A DNA stretch of 64,000 nt, from positions 1 to 64,000 of the forward strand of contig VFZY01000006.1 in assembly GCA_016870915.1 (NCBI GenBank), in the 5' to 3' direction. A program made the position numbers and the translations under genes. Of the stretch, positions 53,811 to 62,492 are shown piece by piece. The DNA is from Acidobacteriota bacterium. GTDB lineage: Bacteria > Acidobacteriota > Terriglobia > Bryobacterales > Bryobacteraceae. The notes under the pieces are model-generated. The model made no database searches, was not told the origin of the DNA, and saw nothing but the letters and a program-made list of their open reading frames with translations. Numbering within the stretch: position 1 is the first letter of the stretch; each line of letters starts with the position of its first letter.

Positions 53811-55498
53811 CGGCGCAAGTTCCCATCGAAGAGATCGAGACCGGCGTACTGATTGTGGGCGCTGGCGGGGCGGGGCTGATGGCTGCTCTTCATCTGGATT
53901 TGCAGGCGCCTGGATTGCCCGTCACCATTGCCGTCAAAGGGCTGCTGGGCCAATGCGGGTGCACGCGCATGGTGCAGGGCGGCTACAACGCGGTGATGCG
54001 CGCTGGGGATTCGTTTGACAAGCACTTTCTGGATACGGTGCGCGGCGGCGGCTGGATCAACAATCAGGAACTCGCCTGGACGCTGGTTCGGGAGGCGCCG
54101 GAGCGCATTGTCGAACTGGAGAATCGTGTGGGGTGCCTGTTTGACCGCAACCCGGACGGCACCATTCATCAGAAGGCGTTCGCCGGCCAGTCCTTTGACC
54201 GTACGGTGCATAAGGGCGACCTCACCGGCATTGAGATCATGTCCAACCTGCGGGACTACGTGATCGAGAGCGGCGCAAGGGTGCTGGAGGAGACGCGGGC
54301 GCTGGATCTGCTGGTGGATGACGGGCGTGTGCGCGGTGCGCTTCTGCTGTCGATGCGCGAGGGACGGTTCATCCTGGTACGTGCCCGCGCGGTGCTGGTG
54401 GCCACGGGCGGTGGCGCGACGATGTATCGGATTGCCTCGCCCTCGCTTGAGAAATCGGGCGACGGAATGGCGATGGCGGCGCGCGCCGGGGCCGTGTTCG
54501 TGGATATGGAGATGCTCCAGTTCCATCCTACAGGCCTGTTGGTGGGGCGCTCGATTGCCACCGGCGGTTTGCTTGAGGAAGGGCTGCGCGGGGCGGGTGC
54601 CCGGTTGTTCAACGGACGCGGTGATCGCTACATGGCTCGATATGATGCGGAACGGCTGGAGCGCGCGACACGCGACGTGGTGTCGCGCGCCAGTTTCCAC
54701 GAAATCCGGGCCGGCCGTGGCACACCTGCGGGTGGCGTCTACCTCGACGTAAGCCATCTGGCGCCGGGTGTGGTTGAGCGGGATTTTCCGGGTATGGTGG
54801 CGCGCTGCCGCGACTATGGTTTCGATCTGGTGCACCAGCCGGTGGAGGTGTCCCCTTCGGCCCACTACCAGATGGGCGGCGTGCGCATCGATCGGGACGG
54901 CCGCACCGGAATCGCGGGGCTTTTCGCCGCCGGTGAAGATGCCGGTGGTGTCCATGGTGCGAATCGCCTTGGAGGCAATGGCGTTGCGGATTCCATCGTC
55001 TTCGGCGCTCGTGCCGGCGGCGCACTGGCCGGGTGCGGCGATGTTCGCGCTGGGGCGGCGATACCCACCCTGGCCGCGGAGCACGCCGAATACTGGTCGC
55101 GAAGTTTGCTGCAAGGCCGGGCGGGCGATGTCTTTGCGATGCGCGAGGAGTTGAACAATCTGATGTGGAACGAGGTGGGAATCCTGCGCACCGGCGCGGG
55201 CCTAAAACGGGCGGGCGATCGTCTGGCGGAAATGGCGGATGAACTGGCGGGCCTCCACACACCGGGTCCGCTGGCGTGGAACGCGGCGTGGCAGGAACGC
55301 ATGAACCTCCAGAACCTCATCGCCACCGCCCGTTTGATGACAGCCTCCGCCGAAGCGCGCACGGAAAGCCGAGGGGCGCACTTCCGTGAGGACTTTCCCC
55401 AGCCGGAGGATGCCTGGCTCCGGAACGTGTTGATCGACTCGGCGAGTGGGAAGATATGGACGGAGCCGGTGGCGTTCTCCCGCCTCCGGCCGGAATGA
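53807..55498 (+). CDS. sdhA: Succinate dehydrogenase/fumarate reductase flavoprotein subunit
   Basis: 563 residues from the GTG at 53807 overlapping sdhD. It has the FAD motif VLIVGAGGAGLMAAL, substrate-site motifs FHPTGLL, GDRYMARY and VHGANRLGGNG. The residue that normally is His and binds FAD covalently (RSHTxxxxGG in E. coli) is Cys52 here (QCGCTRMVQGGYN), so FAD is either non-covalent or linked through cysteine. Operates between succinate and fumarate at the membrane. The next gene, fumarase alpha, overlaps by ATGA. Confidence 0.93.
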   Translation: MTAQVPIEEIETGVLIVGAGGAGLMAALHLDLQAPGLPVTIAVKGLLGQCGCTRMVQGGYNAVMRAGDSFDKHFLDTVRGGGWINNQELAWTLVREAPERIVELENRVGCLFDRNPDGTIHQKAFAGQSFDRTVHKGDLTGIEIMSNLRDYVIESGARVLEETRALDLLVDDGRVRGALLLSMREGRFILVRARAVLVATGGGATMYRIASPSLEKSGDGMAMAARAGAVFVDMEMLQFHPTGLLVGRSIATGGLLEEGLRGAGARLFNGRGDRYMARYDAERLERATRDVVSRASFHEIRAGRGTPAGGVYLDVSHLAPGVVERDFPGMVARCRDYGFDLVHQPVEVSPSAHYQMGGVRIDRDGRTGIAGLFAAGEDAGGVHGANRLGGNGVADSIVFGARAGGALAGCGDVRAGAAIPTLAAEHAEYWSRSLLQGRAGDVFAMREELNNLMWNEVGILRTGAGLKRAGDRLAEMADELAGLHTPGPLAWNAAWQERMNLQNLIATARLMTASAEARTESRGAHFREDFPQPEDAWLRNVLIDSASGKIWTEPVAFSRLRPE

Positions 55499-56400
55499 GG
55501 CGAGGCGTGGACCTGCATCCGATCATCGAGCAGACCGCGCGCGATCTCTACATTCGCGCGCTCAAGACGATTCCGGATGACGTCCGCCGGGCTCTGGCGC
55601 GCGGTCTCGACGCCGAGGTGCGGGCCGGGGAAGAGACCGCCCGTCAGGTGATGTTCACCATAGTCGAAAACATCCAGGTGGCGGAAACCGAAGACACACT
55701 GGTGTGTCAGGATACCGGCTTGCCGGTCTACAAGCTGCGCATCGGCTCAAGGATCGCTCAGAGCCTGGACCTATCCCAGGTAGTGGCAAGCGTCCGGCGC
55801 GGAGCCGAGCGGGCAACGGCGGAGTATCCGCTCCGGTCCAATACCGTCCATCCGCTCACAAGGCGGAACACCGGCACGAACTCGGGTGAAGGAATGCCCG
55901 TGGTCAAACTGGAGTTTGTTCCTGGCGGCGAAACCATCGAGATCAACATGGCGCCCAAGGGTTCAGGCTCCGAGAACATGAGCTTTCTCCGAATGCTCAA
56001 CCCTTCCGAGGGCTTGGCCGGAATTAAGCGCTTCGTCCTGGAGTGCGTTCTTGAGAGCGGCGCGCGGCCGTGCCCGCCGGTGATTGTGGGCGTGGGCCTG
56101 GGCGGCACCTCCGATGTGGCCATGACGCTGGCCAAGGAGGCGGGTTCGTTTCGCCGCATTGGATCGGTGAACGCCGATCCCGCGGTGGCGGAGCTGGAAC
56201 GGTGGCTGCTCCAACGCATCAACGAACTGGGCATCGGCCCGCAGGGCCTGGGTGGCGTCACCACGGCACTGGCCGTGCACATCGAGTGGGCCCACACCCA
56301 CATCAGCCACAATCCGGTGGCCGTGAATATGCAGTGCTGGCGTGGGGAGCGGGCCACCGCCGTGATCGACGCCGCTGGGAGCGTTCGCTATGCATCATGA
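55495..56400 (+). CDS. Class I fumarate hydratase, alpha subunit
   Basis: 301 residues from the ATG at 55495 (GTG at 55507 also possible). Matches the N-terminal domain of FumA/TtdA: CQDTGLPVY with the first [4Fe-4S] Cys, RRNTGTNSGEG, MAPKGSGSENMS, LECVLESGARPC and VGLGGTSDVA. It hydrates fumarate to malate, following directly on the SDH product. Two-subunit form shared by many anaerobes and archaea. Confidence 0.93.
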   Translation: MRRGVDLHPIIEQTARDLYIRALKTIPDDVRRALARGLDAEVRAGEETARQVMFTIVENIQVAETEDTLVCQDTGLPVYKLRIGSRIAQSLDLSQVVASVRRGAERATAEYPLRSNTVHPLTRRNTGTNSGEGMPVVKLEFVPGGETIEINMAPKGSGSENMSFLRMLNPSEGLAGIKRFVLECVLESGARPCPPVIVGVGLGGTSDVAMTLAKEAGSFRRIGSVNADPAVAELERWLLQRINELGIGPQGLGGVTTALAVHIEWAHTHISHNPVAVNMQCWRGERATAVIDAAGSVRYAS

Positions 56401-56965
56401 CTTGGCGGCGCCCCTCGCCCAGGATGCCGTGGCCCGGCTGCGGGTACGGGATACAGTTTCGCTCACCGGCCGCATCTTCGGCATCCGCGACGCCACGCAG
56501 ATCCGCATTTTCGATGAAGGCGTTCCGCCGCCCGTGGACCTTACGGGCGCCGTCTGTCTCCACACGGCCCCAGGCGTGCGGCGCCGGCCGGACGGCAGCT
56601 ACGAAAAACTCTCCATCGGCACCACCACCTCGACGCGAATGGATCGTTTTGTGCCCGGCCTGCTGGACCGCTACGGTGTCCGCGCCGTGGTGGGCAAAGG
56701 CGGACTGCTTGCGCCCGGCGTGGCGGCGATGCGAGAGCACGGCGGTGTCTACCTGGCGATCACGGGAGGAGCGGCGGCGCTCGAAACCCTGCAGATCGAA
56801 GAGATCGAGCAGGTGTGGTGGGAGGACCTGATGCCGGAGTGCCTCTGGCAGTTCCGCGTGCGCGCCTTCGGGCCGCTCATTGTAGCCGTCGACGCCCATG
56901 GCGGAAACCTCTATGCGGACGTCACCGTTCGGGCCCGCGAACGGCTATCCGGCATGGGATTCTAG
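56390..56965 (+). CDS. Class I fumarate hydratase, beta subunit
   Basis: 191 residues matching the C-terminal domain of FumA/TtdB: TGRIFGIRDATQIRIF, HTAPGVRRRP, GTTTSTRMDRF (catalytic Thr region) and KGGLLAPGVAAMREHGGVYLAITGGAAAL. It overlaps the alpha gene by 11 bases. Together the operon converts succinate to malate. Confidence 0.93.
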   Translation: MHHDLAAPLAQDAVARLRVRDTVSLTGRIFGIRDATQIRIFDEGVPPPVDLTGAVCLHTAPGVRRRPDGSYEKLSIGTTTSTRMDRFVPGLLDRYGVRAVVGKGGLLAPGVAAMREHGGVYLAITGGAAALETLQIEEIEQVWWEDLMPECLWQFRVRAFGPLIVAVDAHGGNLYADVTVRARERLSGMGF

Positions 56966-57017
56966 AAAAAAGTGGAACTTTCGGCGCGCCCGCGGACAAT
57001 ACAAGATAGGTGAATGG

Positions 57018-57587
57018 GTGACGGAAGAGGCGCGCGACGCAAGCGACGAGGCACTGCTTGAGCGTTCAACACGCGGCGATGAGGCTGCTTTCGTGGCGCT
57101 TTACCGCCGTTTAGGGCCCCGAATTCACCGGTTTGCGCGCCGTCTGGCCAGCGGTAAGGCGTGGGCCGAGGAGGTAGTCCAGGAAACCTTCCTGCTCCTG
57201 ATTCGAACCCCGGGTGCCTACCGGCCGGAACGCGGCCCGCTGCTGCCGTTTCTGTACGGTGTGGCACGCAATCAGGTGCGGCGTCGTGCACGGGAAGCGG
57301 CGTGGGAATTGCCGGACGAGGGGCCGGAACTGCTGGACGAGGCCGATCTGGTGGCGGATCTGGAACTGGCGGGCGGACTCGAACTTCTTCGAGCCGCCGT
57401 CGATGCTCTACCTTGGCGGTATCGCGAAGTGCTGGTCTTGTGCGAATTGGAAGAGTTGAGCTACGAGGAAGCTGCTCAGGCGCTCGAATGCCCCCTTGGC
57501 ACCATCCGGAGCCGGCTCAGCAGGGCCCGGGCCTTGCTGGCCCAAAAAGTGAATCAGACGATGCAGAAAAGAGCTGTAAAGATATGA
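57018..57587 (+). CDS. ECF RNA polymerase sigma factor
   Basis: 189 residues from GTG 57018. Sigma region 2 (EAAFVALYRRLGPRIHRFAR to ETFLLLIRTPGAYRPERG) and region 4 with helix-turn-helix (ELEELSYEEAAQALECPLGT then RSRLSRARALLA). No region 1 or 3, as in ECF factors. Overlaps the next gene, the likely anti-sigma, by ATGA. Target promoters unknown, probably includes its own operon. Confidence 0.9.
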   Translation: MTEEARDASDEALLERSTRGDEAAFVALYRRLGPRIHRFARRLASGKAWAEEVVQETFLLLIRTPGAYRPERGPLLPFLYGVARNQVRRRAREAAWELPDEGPELLDEADLVADLELAGGLELLRAAVDALPWRYREVLVLCELEELSYEEAAQALECPLGTIRSRLSRARALLAQKVNQTMQKRAVKI

Positions 57588-58063
57588 AGAAACAGGGCAA
57601 TCGCCTGGATCGGGCTCTCCGAGCCCTGGCCCAGGCCGACGACCCGGCGGATGCCAGTCCGGCGGTCGAGCGGGCGCTCCTGGCCGCGTACCGGCGGCGC
57701 CCGGCCGCCCCGCGTACCTGGATTCTTGTGGCGGCCGCGGCTGCGGTCTTGATCGCAGCGGGTCTGCTGGCCCGCTCCGGAGCCTCATACCGGCCGAAGG
57801 CCGCGGCGGCTCGGGAAGTGGTGACCGAGTTTCTGCCTTTGGCGGGCAGCGAACAGATGCCACCCGTCGAAGGAGCGCAGATCTATCGCGTCCGGCTGCC
57901 GAGGTCCGCCTTGTGGACCGTCGGTCTTCCGATGACCGAAGAGCGCGCCCATGAGCGCGTGGATGCGGATGTCTTGTTGGGGCCGGACGGAGTGGCGCGC
58001 GCCATTCGCTTCGTTTCGCAATCACCCATGGCGCGCAGAACCGTTGAAAGGACACAACAATGA
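57584..58063 (+). CDS. Putative anti-sigma/membrane protein
   Basis: 159 residues with one membrane helix (about 43-60, TWILVAAAAAVLIAAGLLA) between a charged cytosolic part and a periplasmic part of about 95 residues. The size and coupling to the ECF gene point to an anti-sigma factor, but no zinc-finger (HxxxCxxC) is visible in its N-terminus, so the mode of binding is unclear. Confidence 0.65.
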   Translation: MKKQGNRLDRALRALAQADDPADASPAVERALLAAYRRRPAAPRTWILVAAAAAVLIAAGLLARSGASYRPKAAAAREVVTEFLPLAGSEQMPPVEGAQIYRVRLPRSALWTVGLPMTEERAHERVDADVLLGPDGVARAIRFVSQSPMARRTVERTQQ

Positions 58064-58995
58064 AGGGTTTCTTGATGGCAGGATTGGCGGTTTACGCGCT
58101 TCAGGCGCAGGATCCGCACGTGATTGAGTTGCACGCCCCCCCGCCGGGTGTGGGCGGCATCAGGACCGAAGGACGGGCCATGATGTTCGCGGGCGGCGAC
58201 CATACCGTCGAGTTCATCGGGTTGGAAAGCGCGGTGGCTGGCAGGCAGGTGAAGGGTGCGCCGTATTCGGCGGATTCGGTGACGGAATCGATTCAGGCCA
58301 TGGCCGACGGCAACCGGATTGTCCGCAAGAACACCGCCGCGGTGTACCGGGATGGCGAAGGGCGCACGCGCCGCGAGCAGTCCCTGAGCGGGTTGGGGCC
58401 TTGGGCCACCAAGGGCGAACCCGAACAGTTGGTCATGATCGAGGATCCGGTGGCAAAGGTGCACTGGTCGCTCGATCCGAAGAACAAGATTGCACGCAAG
58501 TTCACGTTCCCGGAAGGCGCCGGACGCTTTGAGTTCAAGACCGATACCACGGCTGGCGGCGTGAAAAAGGTAGAGAACATCGTGATCCAGCGTGGCCCCG
58601 GCGGGCCGGGCGGTGGGCCGGCGGGTGGGCCAGCCAGCGCGACCTTCACTCCGTTCATGGCCGCTGCCATGCCCGGAGGGCAGATGAGGACCGAGCAACT
58701 CGGCACTCGCACGATTGAGGGCTTGGTCGCAAAGGGTACACGCACCATCCACACCATCCCGGCTGGGGCGGTGGGCAATGAGCGGCCCATTGAGGTGACT
58801 TCCGAGTCCTGGTATTCGGAGGAACTGCAGACCACCGTTTTGACCCGCCACAACGACCCTCGGAACGGCGAACGCACCTTCAAACTGCAGAACGTGCGAC
58901 GTGGCGAACCGTCGAAGCTGCTGTTCGAGCCGCCCGCGGATTACAAGGTGGAAGACGTCAAACCGCGCGTTGTGAACTTGACGGAAAAGAAGTAA
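58060..58995 (+). CDS. Secreted protein of unknown function behind the ECF pair
   Basis: 311 residues with a short signal peptide (MKGFLMAGLAVYALQAQDPH). A low-complexity GPGGPGGGPAGGPAS linker near residue 185 divides two beta-rich halves; the second contains IPAGAVGNERPIEVTSESWY. Coupled by ATGA to the anti-sigma-like gene. Possibly the controlled envelope component. Family not recognised. Confidence 0.65.
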   Translation: MKGFLMAGLAVYALQAQDPHVIELHAPPPGVGGIRTEGRAMMFAGGDHTVEFIGLESAVAGRQVKGAPYSADSVTESIQAMADGNRIVRKNTAAVYRDGEGRTRREQSLSGLGPWATKGEPEQLVMIEDPVAKVHWSLDPKNKIARKFTFPEGAGRFEFKTDTTAGGVKKVENIVIQRGPGGPGGGPAGGPASATFTPFMAAAMPGGQMRTEQLGTRTIEGLVAKGTRTIHTIPAGAVGNERPIEVTSESWYSEELQTTVLTRHNDPRNGERTFKLQNVRRGEPSKLLFEPPADYKVEDVKPRVVNLTEKK

Positions 58996-59014
58996 CCGCC
59001 TCTCTGAGACCTCT

Positions 59015-59824
59015 CTAACCTCGGGATGGGCCGCTCAGCAGTTCGACAAGCTGGGCGGCCCGTTTTCGTATCCCCAGATAGAAACTTCCGAACTGCGCAT
59101 ACACCGCGCTCACTTCGTCGAACCGCATTTCGTAGATCAGACGCTTGAACACCAGTGGATCGCCGGCAAACAGATCGACACCCCACTCCCAGTCATCAAA
59201 TCCGATCGACCCGGTGATGATCTGCTTCACGTCACCCGCGTAACGGCGCCCCACCAGACCGTGCTCATGCATCATCCGCTGCCTCTCCGGCATCGGCACG
59301 GTGTACCAGTTCTTCGACTCCCCGCGCCGCCGGTCCATCGGATAAAAGCACACGTATGGGGCATCCGGAATCCGTGGATGCAGTCTCGGCGCCATGGCCT
59401 GTGCCTGCCGCGCCATCACATCCTTCACGGCCTCCTGCCATTCCGGGGTGTTCGGCTCCACACCCTGGCTGGCGAAGGCCGCATACTCTTTCACAGTGGA
59501 TTCGTACAGGCCCAGTTCCACCACCGAAACGTACGACGACACCACGTCCACGGACTCCCACAACGCGAGCCGGGAGAGTTCCCATTCCACGGAGTTCAAC
59601 GCATCCGGAGTGGGCCGGAAGTGGACGAGCATCAGGTCGCCCTTGTGGCCGAGCAGCGAGTAGAAGGCGGAGTTTTCGCCCTCCAGTCGCGCCAGAAGTT
59701 CCAGCGCCCCGCCGGCCACGCCGGGATCAAGCGGTCTTCTAAGCCGCAGCATCTGGTGCAGCACCCACGACCCTTCGATCGTTAGTGGTACACCAGGAAG
59801 CTGCGAGAAGTCGACGCCGGCCAT
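59015..59824 (-). CDS. hemQ: HemQ-type coproheme decarboxylase (chlorite dismutase family)
   Basis: 269 residues. It has the family block YPMDRRRGESKNWYTVPMPE with the catalytic Tyr of YPMD, then MMHEHGLVGRRYAGD with the proximal haem His, and IGFDDWEWGVDLFAGDP. It makes haem b from coproporphyrin iron in the 'coproporphyrin-dependent' path, which also supplies the c-type haems of this window. No chlorite-dismutase Arg is seen near the distal site. Confidence 0.9.
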   Translation of the reverse strand: MAGVDFSQLPGVPLTIEGSWVLHQMLRLRRPLDPGVAGGALELLARLEGENSAFYSLLGHKGDLMLVHFRPTPDALNSVEWELSRLALWESVDVVSSYVSVVELGLYESTVKEYAAFASQGVEPNTPEWQEAVKDVMARQAQAMAPRLHPRIPDAPYVCFYPMDRRRGESKNWYTVPMPERQRMMHEHGLVGRRYAGDVKQIITGSIGFDDWEWGVDLFAGDPLVFKRLIYEMRFDEVSAVYAQFGSFYLGIRKRAAQLVELLSGPSRG

Positions 59825-59830
59825 GCCAGA

Positions 59831-60676
59831 CTACTCGGTGACGACAGGGTTGGCCAGATCGCCAAGCCCTTCGGTGGAAACAACCACGTTGTCACCCCCG
59901 CGCAGATAGCGCGGCGGCTTGCGTGCGAATCCCACTCCAGGCGGTGTGCCCGTGGAGACCACATCACCGGATTGCAGCGTGAAGACACTCGAAAGGTACT
60001 CCACCAGAGTCGGAATATCGAAGATCAGTTCCCGCGTGTTCGAATCCTGAAGCGTCTCGCCGTTGATCGTCAGACTAATCCGCAGGTTGTGCGGGTCGGC
60101 GATCTCATCGGCGGTCACCAGCCATGGGCCCATGGGGCAGAAGGTGTCAAAGGTCTTTCCCATCAGCCACTGTGTTGTGGCCAATTGGTAGTCCCGCGCG
60201 CTCACGTCGTTCACGTTCATGTAGCCGAAGACGTGATCTTTCCAATTGGCCGCGGAGATGTACCGTCCGCCCCGGCCGATCACAAACGCGAATTCGGCTT
60301 CATAGTCCGGCTTCTCGCTGCGCGCTGGCAGCACGATACTGTCACCAGGCCCGATCACCGAGGTCTGGAACTTGTTGAAGATCGTCGGGACCTTCGGAAT
60401 CTCCATGCCCGACTCAATGGCGTGATCGCGATAGTTCAGCCCCACGCAGATGATCTTGGGCGCCTTCGGAATGGGTGCGCACAGCTTGGCCGAACTGGCC
60501 GGAATGCCAGTGGGCCCGGAAGCCAGAAGCGCCTCCACTTTGGCGCGGGCGGCGGCGCCGCCGGCAACCACGTCAATCAGATCGGTGAACCCGGCCGCGG
60601 CCAGGGAGATGATGGAATTGCCGGAGAGCACGCCCGCTTGGGGCGCGCCATCGGCCAGATAGGTAACGTATTTCAT
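59831..60676 (-). CDS. Fumarylacetoacetate hydrolase-family enzyme
   Basis: 281 residues. Motifs VGLNYRDHAIESGM, EKPDYEAEFAFVIGRGG (metal ligands) and NVNDVSARDYQ are typical of the FAH/HpaG group, which hydrolyses or decarboxylates acylpyruvate-type substrates using Mg2+. Substrate unknown. Six bases separate it from hemQ, on the same strand. Confidence 0.88.
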   Translation of the reverse strand: MKYVTYLADGAPQAGVLSGNSIISLAAAGFTDLIDVVAGGAAARAKVEALLASGPTGIPASSAKLCAPIPKAPKIICVGLNYRDHAIESGMEIPKVPTIFNKFQTSVIGPGDSIVLPARSEKPDYEAEFAFVIGRGGRYISAANWKDHVFGYMNVNDVSARDYQLATTQWLMGKTFDTFCPMGPWLVTADEIADPHNLRISLTINGETLQDSNTRELIFDIPTLVEYLSSVFTLQSGDVVSTGTPPGVGFARKPPRYLRGGDNVVVSTEGLGDLANPVVTE

Positions 60677-60755
60677 GGCAGTGTCAGGGGGGAAAGTTCG
60701 ATTCTACCATTCCCTCCGCGGATTCGACTACGATGAAAGCAGAGGTGACGCGCCG

Positions 60756-61184
60756 ATGAACTCGTGGATGTGGCTGCTGGGAGGCTTGGTATTGCTGGCG
60801 GCCGAACTGCTCACGCCGGGTGGCTTCTACCTGATTTTCTTCGGTGCCGGGGCTCTGGCGGTGGGGCTCATCACGCTTCTGGCGCCCGTTCCCCTGGCCT
60901 TGCAGTTCGCCATCTTTGGCGCTCTCTCCCTGGCCGCGCTGGCACTGTTCCGGAAAAAGATCATCAGCCTCATGAACCGCCCTGCGGGCTCCGTGGCAGT
61001 CGACACCCTGGTGGGCTCTGAAGCGGTGGCGCTGGATGAGATCGCTGGACATGGCATGGGGAAGGCGGAGCTGCGCGGCGCGGCATGGACCGCCCGCAAT
61101 GTCGGCCCCAGCCCCATCGGCCGCTCTGAGCGCTGCATCGTGGAGCAGGTGGATGGCTTGATGCTGCTGGTGCGCGGCCGCTGA
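60756..61184 (+). CDS. NfeD-family membrane protein
   Basis: 142 residues from the ATG at 60756. Two to three helices (WLLGGLVLLAAELLTPGGFY, then LALQFAIFGALSLAALALF), ending in a small OB-fold domain (from about 75) with GRSERCIVEQVDG. Sits before an SPFH gene, the usual pairing of NfeD with stomatin-like proteins in membrane microdomains. Confidence 0.88.
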   Translation: MNSWMWLLGGLVLLAAELLTPGGFYLIFFGAGALAVGLITLLAPVPLALQFAIFGALSLAALALFRKKIISLMNRPAGSVAVDTLVGSEAVALDEIAGHGMGKAELRGAAWTARNVGPSPIGRSERCIVEQVDGLMLLVRGR

Positions 61185-61189
61185 GCTCT

Positions 61190-61234
61190 TGATGTCACTA
61201 CTGGTGATATCACGACTGGTGTTGTCACGACTGG
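61190..61234 (+). repeat. Three 15-bp tandem repeats in the nfeD-SPFH gap
   Basis: TGATGTCACTACTGG, TGATATCACGACTGG and TGTTGTCACGACTGG follow directly on each other. Each contains a TCAC core; the third is shifted by point changes. They could be a protein binding array or slipped repeats; the next gene has AAAGGAG before its ATG. Confidence 0.7.
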
Positions 61235-61267
61235 ACCTTACCCAATCCGACCCCTAAAGGAGCATGA

Positions 61268-62188
61268 ATGGATTCCCTGATCGTCGTCCTGGCCTTCCTG
61301 GCCCTTCTGCTGATCGTCCTGGCCAAAACTGCCGTCGTTGTCCCTCAACAAAACGCCTATGTCGTCGAGCGTCTGGGTAAGTTTGCCGGAGTCCTCGATG
61401 CCGGATTCCACATCCTGACGCCCTTCGTCGACCGCATTGCCTACCGCCTGTTACTCAAGGAACAGGCCATCGACATTCCCGAACAGATCTGCATCACCCG
61501 GGACAATGTGCAGGTGGGCGTGGATGGAGTGCTCTACCTGAAAGTGCTGAACCCGGAGCGTGCCTCCTATGGAATTTCAAACTACACCTTCGCCATCATC
61601 CAGCTGGCACAGACCACGCTGCGCAGCGAGATGGGGCGTATCGAACTCGACCGCACCTTCGAAGAGCGAACGAATATCAACATTTCGGTTGTCAGCGAAC
61701 TCGACAAGGCCACCGAGCCCTGGGGCATCAAGGTGCTTCGCTATGAGATCAAGAACATCACGCCGCCGAAGGATGTTCTGGCGGCCATGGAAAAACAGAT
61801 GCGGGCCGAACGCGAAAAGCGCGCCACCATCCTGCACTCCGAAGGTGTTCGCGATGCCGCCATCAACACGGCCGAGGGCGACAAGCAGCAGGTGATCAAG
61901 GCGTCGGAAGCCAACAAGCAACAGCAGATCAACGAAGCCGAGGGTCAGGCGGCGGCTATCCTTACCGTAGCCACGGCCACGGCCGAAGGCATCCGCCGCG
62001 TGGCTGAATCCATTGGAGCCTCCGGAGGCTTTGAAGCCGTCCAACTTCGGGTGGCGGAGAAGTACATTGAGCAGTTCGGCGCGCTGGCCAAGACCGGCAA
62101 TACGTTCGTTGTGCCGGCGAATCTGGCCGACGTCAGTTCCATCATCGGAACCGCCATGGCATTCATCAAGAAAGCCGAGAAAGCCTGA
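61268..62188 (+). CDS. SPFH/Band 7 (stomatin/QmcA-like) membrane protein
   Basis: 306 residues. One N-terminal helix (LIVVLAFLALLLIVLA), the SPFH domain (about 25-180) and a long coiled-coil-forming helical part with AAGQAAAILTVATATAEG-like repeats (EAEGQAAAILTVATATA). Forms ring or cage oligomers at the inner membrane that scaffold proteases and transporters. Partnered with NfeD. Confidence 0.92.
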   Translation: MDSLIVVLAFLALLLIVLAKTAVVVPQQNAYVVERLGKFAGVLDAGFHILTPFVDRIAYRLLLKEQAIDIPEQICITRDNVQVGVDGVLYLKVLNPERASYGISNYTFAIIQLAQTTLRSEMGRIELDRTFEERTNINISVVSELDKATEPWGIKVLRYEIKNITPPKDVLAAMEKQMRAEREKRATILHSEGVRDAAINTAEGDKQQVIKASEANKQQQINEAEGQAAAILTVATATAEGIRRVAESIGASGGFEAVQLRVAEKYIEQFGALAKTGNTFVVPANLADVSSIIGTAMAFIKKAEKA

Positions 62189-62492
62189 ACTTTCTCGAGG
62201 GGGAGCGTGCCAGATGAGCGCGCTCCGCATCCTCGCCCTCCACTGTGCTCGAAAACTCGTGCGATTAAGCCGTATCGTCAGCCAGCAGTTTTCCTATGTT
62301 AACAACGAGAGGAGTACTATTGCAACCAGTAGTACTGAATCGAGTGCGCGGCGTCAGAGTAGTGAAACTGCGAAGCGATAGGCAACGGGATTTTTCTGGA
62401 GGTAGAAATACCGCCAGCAGGAGGCTGTGATGGCCGAGTACCGTTTTTTCTTGTCGCGTACCTGGCCAACCGGGCCGCGCTATGATGAAGCA
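62189..62492. repeat. Intergenic region with a 7-bp inverted repeat
   Basis: This stretch after the SPFH gene has no convincing gene. AGTACTA (62313-62319) and TAGTACT (62330-62336) form a perfect inverted repeat around a 10-base loop, possibly an operator. AGGAGG at 62419-62424 would fit an ATG at 62430 (an alternative start of the next gene). A TATGAT -10-like box lies at 62481-62486. Confidence 0.4.

Noticed and set aside
53705-55114. A 469-codon frame antisense to sdhA
   Set aside because: The forward strand carries a coupled sdh operon with all motifs; the antisense frame is an artefact.
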